A stretch of 64,000 nt of DNA, taken from the NCBI GenBank assembly GCA_029964075.1, contig CM057150.1:6223900-6287899 (forward strand). The letters run 5' to 3'. A program made the position numbers and the translations under genes. Positions 59,189 through 64,000 of this stretch are shown here, in pieces (position 1 is the stretch's first letter; every line of letters begins with the position of its first letter). Source of the DNA: Patiria pectinifera. Taxonomy: Eukaryota; Echinodermata; Asteroidea; Valvatida; Asterinidae. The notes under the pieces are model-generated. The model made no database searches and was not told where the DNA came from. It worked only from the letters and a program-made list of their open reading frames with translations.

Positions 59189-59783
59189 AAATGTGTGCTT
59201 GGCCGGTTTTAAACACTATGTTTGAGACCGGTTTGGAGTATGGATGATGATTTTTATCAACTATTCCGAACGTGATTTTTACTCCTTGACAAAATTGGCT
59301 GCAATGTACAGGTGGACATAATATGTATTGCACATTATGCATGGTGAAGTTATTTATAAAGTGTGTATTTTTTTTTCCATTCGAAAATATCGCTGGTTCA
59401 GTGTGAATTGCCCTAGGGCAAGTTTGAGCATTTTCGTTTACCATAGTTCAACTCTCTTTATCCGATATAGCCCAGGCCTTTAATAGCTGAACTACTAGAG
59501 CTTTTGACAACCCGGAGCTGGTTCTCGCGCTAGTTCTGATCTCTACGCTATATGTACATAGCAGCCGACATCTGTCAAGTTGCAGGACCAATTAAATTGC
59601 AGAGTGTATTAAGTGATTATTAAGCTTTAGAAAACAATTTATAGGAAGGGAGAAGCTTATTAAATGTATTGTCTTAGCAGAGCACGATTAATTTACATTA
59701 CCTTCGAGGTGCTTACTTTCGTTGGTGGTTGTGTTTTATTACGTGAATAAATGTGTGCTTGGCCGGTTTTAAACACTATGTTT
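59189..59783. repeat. Pair of 35-bp direct repeats 560 bp apart
   Basis: AAATGTGTGCTTGGCCGGTT, then TTAAACACTATGTTT, occurs at 59189-59223 and 59749-59783 without change. The sequence between is not recognised. Confidence 0.85.
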
Positions 59784-59789
59784 AAAACG

Positions 59790-60650
59790 GGTGATCACAT
59801 ATTCGGTGAAAAAAATTATCCCCGTATAAATTATTTGTGGTTGATCGTTCACCACCCGTTCACTGTTTAGGAATCGTTCGAGTTTCTGTCTATCTTTGTT
59901 TTATTTTTCCGGAAAAAAAATCACGGCGACTTTTGTTCAAAACTGTTCACAGCAGAAAATCGAACCGATACAGAGGTGACGTCATGATGACGTCCGATGC
60001 ATCAAATTACAAGCGAGTTAGTTTTAATAAACTAGTTTCATTCATTGATAACTTATGAACACAATTTAAAATCATGTTTGATGAAAAATACATTTGAAGA
60101 TGAAAATTTGTGAGCAGATTTCAGAAAGTAAAATCGCTTGACCTTTCCTTTTGGAGGTACCGAAAGGTCAAAACTAGGTGAATCCAAATACAGACATATT
60201 CCTCACAAAAAAAATACAAAGTTCTTCGACCCAGGACAAGGGATGAGGATGAAATGTGGTATGAACCGGAACCCTTGTCCGAAGGTGTTACATTTTTATG
60301 TCATTTTTGTGACGTAATCAAGCAAGCGAATTTCAAGCAATTTAAGGTAATAACATGAACAAAATTACATTGAATTTTAACTTTTTCACTGAATGGAGTT
60401 ACCGTGATCCTTTTTGTGGCGTGGTAGATACTATTGATGCCGGGACATAAGGCTGCTTGACCTGTACTTCCTGTCTTACCGGAAGTGCAATGAGAAATGA
60501 ATATAACTTGAATGCCGAAGCATTTTGCTACAGTCGTACAAATTATGATAATATTTATTGGGGGAGACGAACACAAACATGGCATTAACACGTCCTAAAT
60601 TAAAAGGGCGCCCTCTATGTTATTTTTTAACATAAAGATTCTTAGAACAA
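59790..60650. other. Intergenic, no gene seen
   Basis: No exon recognised. GTGACGTCATGATGACGTC near 59974 repeats a TGACGTC motif. Confidence 0.4.
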
Positions 60651-60654
60651 CCAT

Positions 60655-60810
60655 CCTTCGCTCGTACCCCCCACCCTGCAAACAGGACGCTGGGATACTC
60701 TGATGAACTTCACAGAATCTTGTGAAGGAAGTGGCCTATGATGGCCTATTTATAAAGCATCTGGCTGCAGCTGTCCAAGACCGCGGTTAGACAATGTGCT
60801 TAAATGCTAT
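60655..60810 (-). mobile_element. Truncated copy of the 15397-15945 element
   Basis: CTCGTACCCCCCACCCTGCA through GGCTGCAGCTG and TTAGACAATGTGC matches the right end of that element in the opposite orientation. An (AAAT)n tract follows at about 60826-60846. Confidence 0.8.
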
Positions 60811-60849
60811 GTAAAAGATCAGAAATAAATAAATAAATAAATAAAAAGA

Positions 60850-61445
60850 CTATTCCGTACCTTATCTGCATGTACAAAAGATTTTTGAACATGCAAAATG
60901 ATCCAGCTTCAGGGTGAGAGCGCAGGCAATGGGATCGGAGCGTACTGCTCGACATCGTGGCGACGAGGTTGCCCGCTTGTTGGTTTTACTAGACCATTCC
61001 TGGTACGCTATCAATTCTATTACGAAGGTCCCTTTCAAACAGATAATCTACCAGGGGTCAGTTGCTCTGTACAATAGCATGCACAATGGTTTCTCCATTG
61101 AAGGGGGTCTTGTGAGTGTACAGTGATCACGTGCCCAGATTCGTTTATACTACCGACTTCAATGTGAAACATGTGGCATGATTCAGGTGAAAAAAGTTCA
61201 AATTTAAGACCTTAATGGAGAGTAAACACTATCCCAATATCGATCTCGTCTAATAAACGCCGCTCCATGCTTCAATCGTTCATGCCGTGCGAGTGCGAAG
61301 CGAATAATATAACGTCACGAAAAGTTCGCAGCAAAATTCGCCGGAGTTGAAATGTGTTCAAGTTTTGCGAATTCGCACTAATACTTGCCGTAATATTACA
61401 AATTCGCGTTCGTGTTTGCTTTTGTACTGAGCATGATGAACCAGC
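60850..61445. other. Intergenic, no gene seen
   Basis: The remaining 3' exon of the transporter-like gene would be expected on this side but was not recognised. Confidence 0.35.
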
Positions 61446-61450
61446 CTTTA

Positions 61451-61682
61451 CTCTCTAAATTCCAAAGAGTGAAATTAGAGACTAGACTTTTAGAGTGAAA
61501 ATCACTCTCATTTTCGATTAAAATAGTCTGAAAAAAGAACCACTTCAGTCGAAGCTCGAGTGAAAACTCGATCTTTACGATTGAAGACATTTCAGTCTAA
61601 AACGTCTAGTCCTTAGTTTCCGACTGTGGGAGTGAATCTTCACTCGATTGGAGTGAATTTTCACTCTTTGGAATTTAGAGAG
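61451..61682. mobile_element. MITE with perfect inverted ends, TA duplication
   Basis: CTCTCTAAATTCCAAAGAGT, then GAAA, and its exact inverse lie at the two ends, flanked by TA (61449-61450 and 61683-61684). 232 bp, no coding. TA targeting suits Tc1/mariner-type MITEs, which is inference. It lies 34 bp from the transporter exon. Confidence 0.85.
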
Positions 61683-61716
61683 TAAGCACAAGCTTTTCAT
61701 GGTGACACGTTTTTAC

Positions 61717-61999
61717 TCGGGAAGAATCCAAGACTGAAGCTCAACATGGCGGTCACCAGCTCCATCCAAGCGAATGCACACGCCAATAGATCAGTACCAA
61801 GCAGCTGCCTGGTGTACAGATCGTTCAGTGCGACGAGTACTCCACACCCGCCAAAATAGACAAATGCATCCATCATCATGAGCCAGTAGGAGTTCACCCA
61901 CGGAGTTATCAGTAGAGACGAAGAGCACAATGTGATCATCTGCACCATCGCCGGTCGCAGCTTCTTCAAACCCCGGTCTACGACAGGACCAAACACGGC
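61717..61999 (-). CDS. Monocarboxylate-transporter-like (SLC16, MFS) exon, partial gene
   Basis: The open exon of 283 nt lies between acceptor TTTTAAAG|GCCGTG and donor CCCGA|GTAAAA. Its 94 residues align in pattern with TM8-TM11 of monocarboxylate transporters: FGPVVDRGLKKLRP (loop Asp-Arg, then RP), three hydrophobic segments, a glycine-rich VYFGGCGVLVAL, and RQLLGTDLLACAFAW where the family has DLVG..RFSSAVGL. Such proteins move lactate, pyruvate or other small acids across membranes, but the substrate here is unknown. Other exons were not recognised; upstream ones probably lie beyond the right edge. The splice acceptor is weak in pyrimidines. An alternative reading ends at TGA 61697 without splicing. 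Confidence 0.55.
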
Positions 62000-64000
62000 C
62001 TTTAAAACGATAATGGGTAAGGTTTGGGCTCTCATGAAAAATCTTGTTTTCAATATGTACTTTTTTTCAAACTTGTTTGGGCACTTTCGATCGAGTTGAA
62101 TTTACTCTGAGTAACTTCGTGTTGTGCTTACAATGTACTTTTCTCTGCCGGAGTCACGCTCTTTTAATAGGATTTTAGACCCCGTGTAACCCATTTAGTT
62201 CTAACCGACACCTATATCAGACGTTTTAACTTCAGCTATATTCGCTTTTAAAATTTCCCTTCTCTGATATTAAAAAGAGGGAAACTTTGTAAACAACCTG
62301 ACTAGATGGCCATTTGGGTTTTTTTTTTTTAACTGTGGGAGCAGAACTGGAAGTTATTAATAAATTACCCCGAGATAAGAGTTCACAAAACTATTCTGCT
62401 CTAGAGTTTAACATACCGATCGAGCTAATAAATAACCTGCGAGCATAAAACCTGTACATTTTTTATTGGACTAAATTGTAATGAAGAGGTTTTGGCATCC
62501 TGATAAGAAATATTGACAAAACGCTGGAATATATCACGAAAGGAGTACCATAGCCTGCACTCATTGCGTGCGAAATGTTTCTGGCTATGTCAATAGAGGG
62601 CGCTGTTTTTCTCATGTTTCTTATTGGAACAAATTAGTTCGGCAAACAGTGCTCTATAAATTCTATTGGTTGCTTTTTTTCCCTGTTTAACATGGCTAAT
62701 ATCATTAAGCAGTAAATTATGAGCGTAAACAAGGCCCATAAATATTCTTCTCAGTGCTGTGCATCGTTGGTATGTGCACAATCTGTTGGTTGTACATGGA
62801 CATCCAACAGCCGATGGGTCAGTAGTACGTACGTTCTGCGTACACAGTCCATTTCCGACTCGACGGCTGTTGCATCTCCAAATCACTGCATATGTGACGT
62901 CACTTATCTGCTCTTGGTATCCAGGTCCACCGCCAGGTAACCATAAGACTATCCAATTCGAATTCTCCAAGGTGTACCCTTTCCAAAAATACCCACTAAA
63001 CACTTGGTCATTTCCAAAAAAATAAATGACCCCTGGCTCTTGGACTGCAGTGTTCGTGGGACGGTGTTCCCGCCGTCCGCGCACAAGAACAATAAAAAAA
63101 TACTCGCGTCAAGAACTGATGACCGCCCGAACTCGGACGGCCATTGCGTGAGAAAAGGTTTCTGACTATGTCAATAGAGGGCGTAGTTTCTTATTTTTTT
63201 TTCATGTAGAATTGTCGGCGTTTTTATCCCAATTTTTTCTTTTCCAAACAAGTTGTGGATCAGGGAACTAGGTTTTATCGATAGGACACACCATAATGTA
63301 CATGTCTGTAAAGTTTTATAAAATTCGGCGAACCAGACCGCGTGGCTAGCGAAAAAAAGGCCTCTTCCCACGAACTAACAGCTTCATAGTATGATCTAAA
63401 TGACGTTACAATTTGTTAAAGTCGACTCTGATTGGCTGGCGCAAGGGGCCCCATAAAATTTGCATTGCTCACATAATTATATCTGACGTTGGTTACGGAG
63501 ATGTCTCCGTTGTGCACATGGTACTCAGACTGTTTCCGCTGGATGATTTGTTTTCCGAAAATCTTTTCTTCTGTTTTGAAAATCAGAGTGATTTGCATTC
63601 TGATTCATAAAGTCTATAGTTTCACTCTGAGCATATACAATTATATAAATTTCCATTTGTTTTTAATTAAAGGCAGAAACAGAACAATAGTACGCCGGGT
63701 AGCACGATGTAAATTTGCCGATTGAGTGAGGACAGAGTTTCTTATCTAACAGGATGAAAACATTGTGATTTAATGTCTGAATCATCATTCCTACTAAATT
63801 CGTCTGCACTTAATTCTGATTGTGAGGGAGCCATTCGGGTTCGATTATGACGTTATGTTGTGGACAAGTGATCGATGCTCAAATTATGCAACTCTGGGTT
63901 AGTGCTTCCCACCGAAATAATACGGCAAGCATTTTGACTCTCAGCAAACCATTTCAGTTTTTGTCCAGATAATTTCTGGCCTATGGAGCGCAAACGTACA
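62000..64000. other. No gene recognised; a repeated 60-bp block
   Basis: GTTTCTGGCTATGTCAATAG with AGGGCG following (62575-62605) recurs as GTTTCTGACTATGTCAATAG at 63160-63185, so the stretch between may be bounded by related repeats. Open frames at 62590-63084 show no family features I trust. Confidence 0.4.

Noticed and set aside
62590-63084. 164-codon minus frame with SNWIVLWLPGGGPGYQEQ, reminiscent of a carboxypeptidase GGPG motif
   Set aside because: No second active-site motif, no flanking splice logic, and low-complexity surroundings; probably chance.

Overview
This is a metazoan, non-coding-rich, AT-rich nuclear window. The genes have GT-AG introns. The window also holds a CYP2-type P450, an orphan rhodopsin-like GPCR, tRNA-derived SINEs, a CR1/L2-like LINE, hAT, piggyBac and PIF-like MITEs, and Ty3/Gypsy fossils. 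The mix suggests a marine invertebrate deuterostome such as an echinoderm, hemichordate or lancelet. That is inference; I cannot name the species.

1-40 kb is a tandem cluster of one gene family, all on the minus strand. The best copy, gene I (38688 to 33067), resolves into seven exons whose splice phases agree (1,1,1,1,2,1). It encodes 329 aa: signal peptide, short coiled coil between cysteines, Thr/Pro linker, and a Trp/Cys-rich C-terminal domain I do not recognise. Gene II (22584 to 11834) has the same seven exons with a one-base deletion in exon 2. Gene III shows only exon 1 (4033 to 3850) and leaves the window on the left. The duplicated segments share a 5' flank (4.03-8.35, 22.6-25.6, 25.6-29.6 and, diverged, 38.7-40.1 kb). 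A 7.5-kb tract (about 5.2-12.76 and 26.45-34.0 kb) is nearly identical. The copy starting at 25636 is a mosaic that begins just upstream of an absent start codon, leaving an orphan TATA promoter.

Insertions present in one paralog and absent from the other give clean filled and empty sites for hAT, piggyBac, SINE and other elements. The introns also carry hexamer minisatellites and a repeated block on both sides of the linker exon.

40-48 kb is repeat-rich: a LINE 3' end (41.05-41.72), a 0.96-kb element made of CCCAACTATAGTTGGG palindromes and three 145-bp repeats (43.05-44.0), and a 0.75-kb near-perfect palindrome (45.09-45.84).

48-64 kb holds two exons of a CYP2-type P450 with an in-frame stop (50452 to 48164), an intact single-exon-coding GPCR (56932 to 56018) with a probable 5' UTR exon, and one exon of a monocarboxylate-transporter-like gene (61999 to 61717). 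MITEs and SINEs lie between them. The genes share no visible pathway. The cluster at 1-40 kb is the unusual part.
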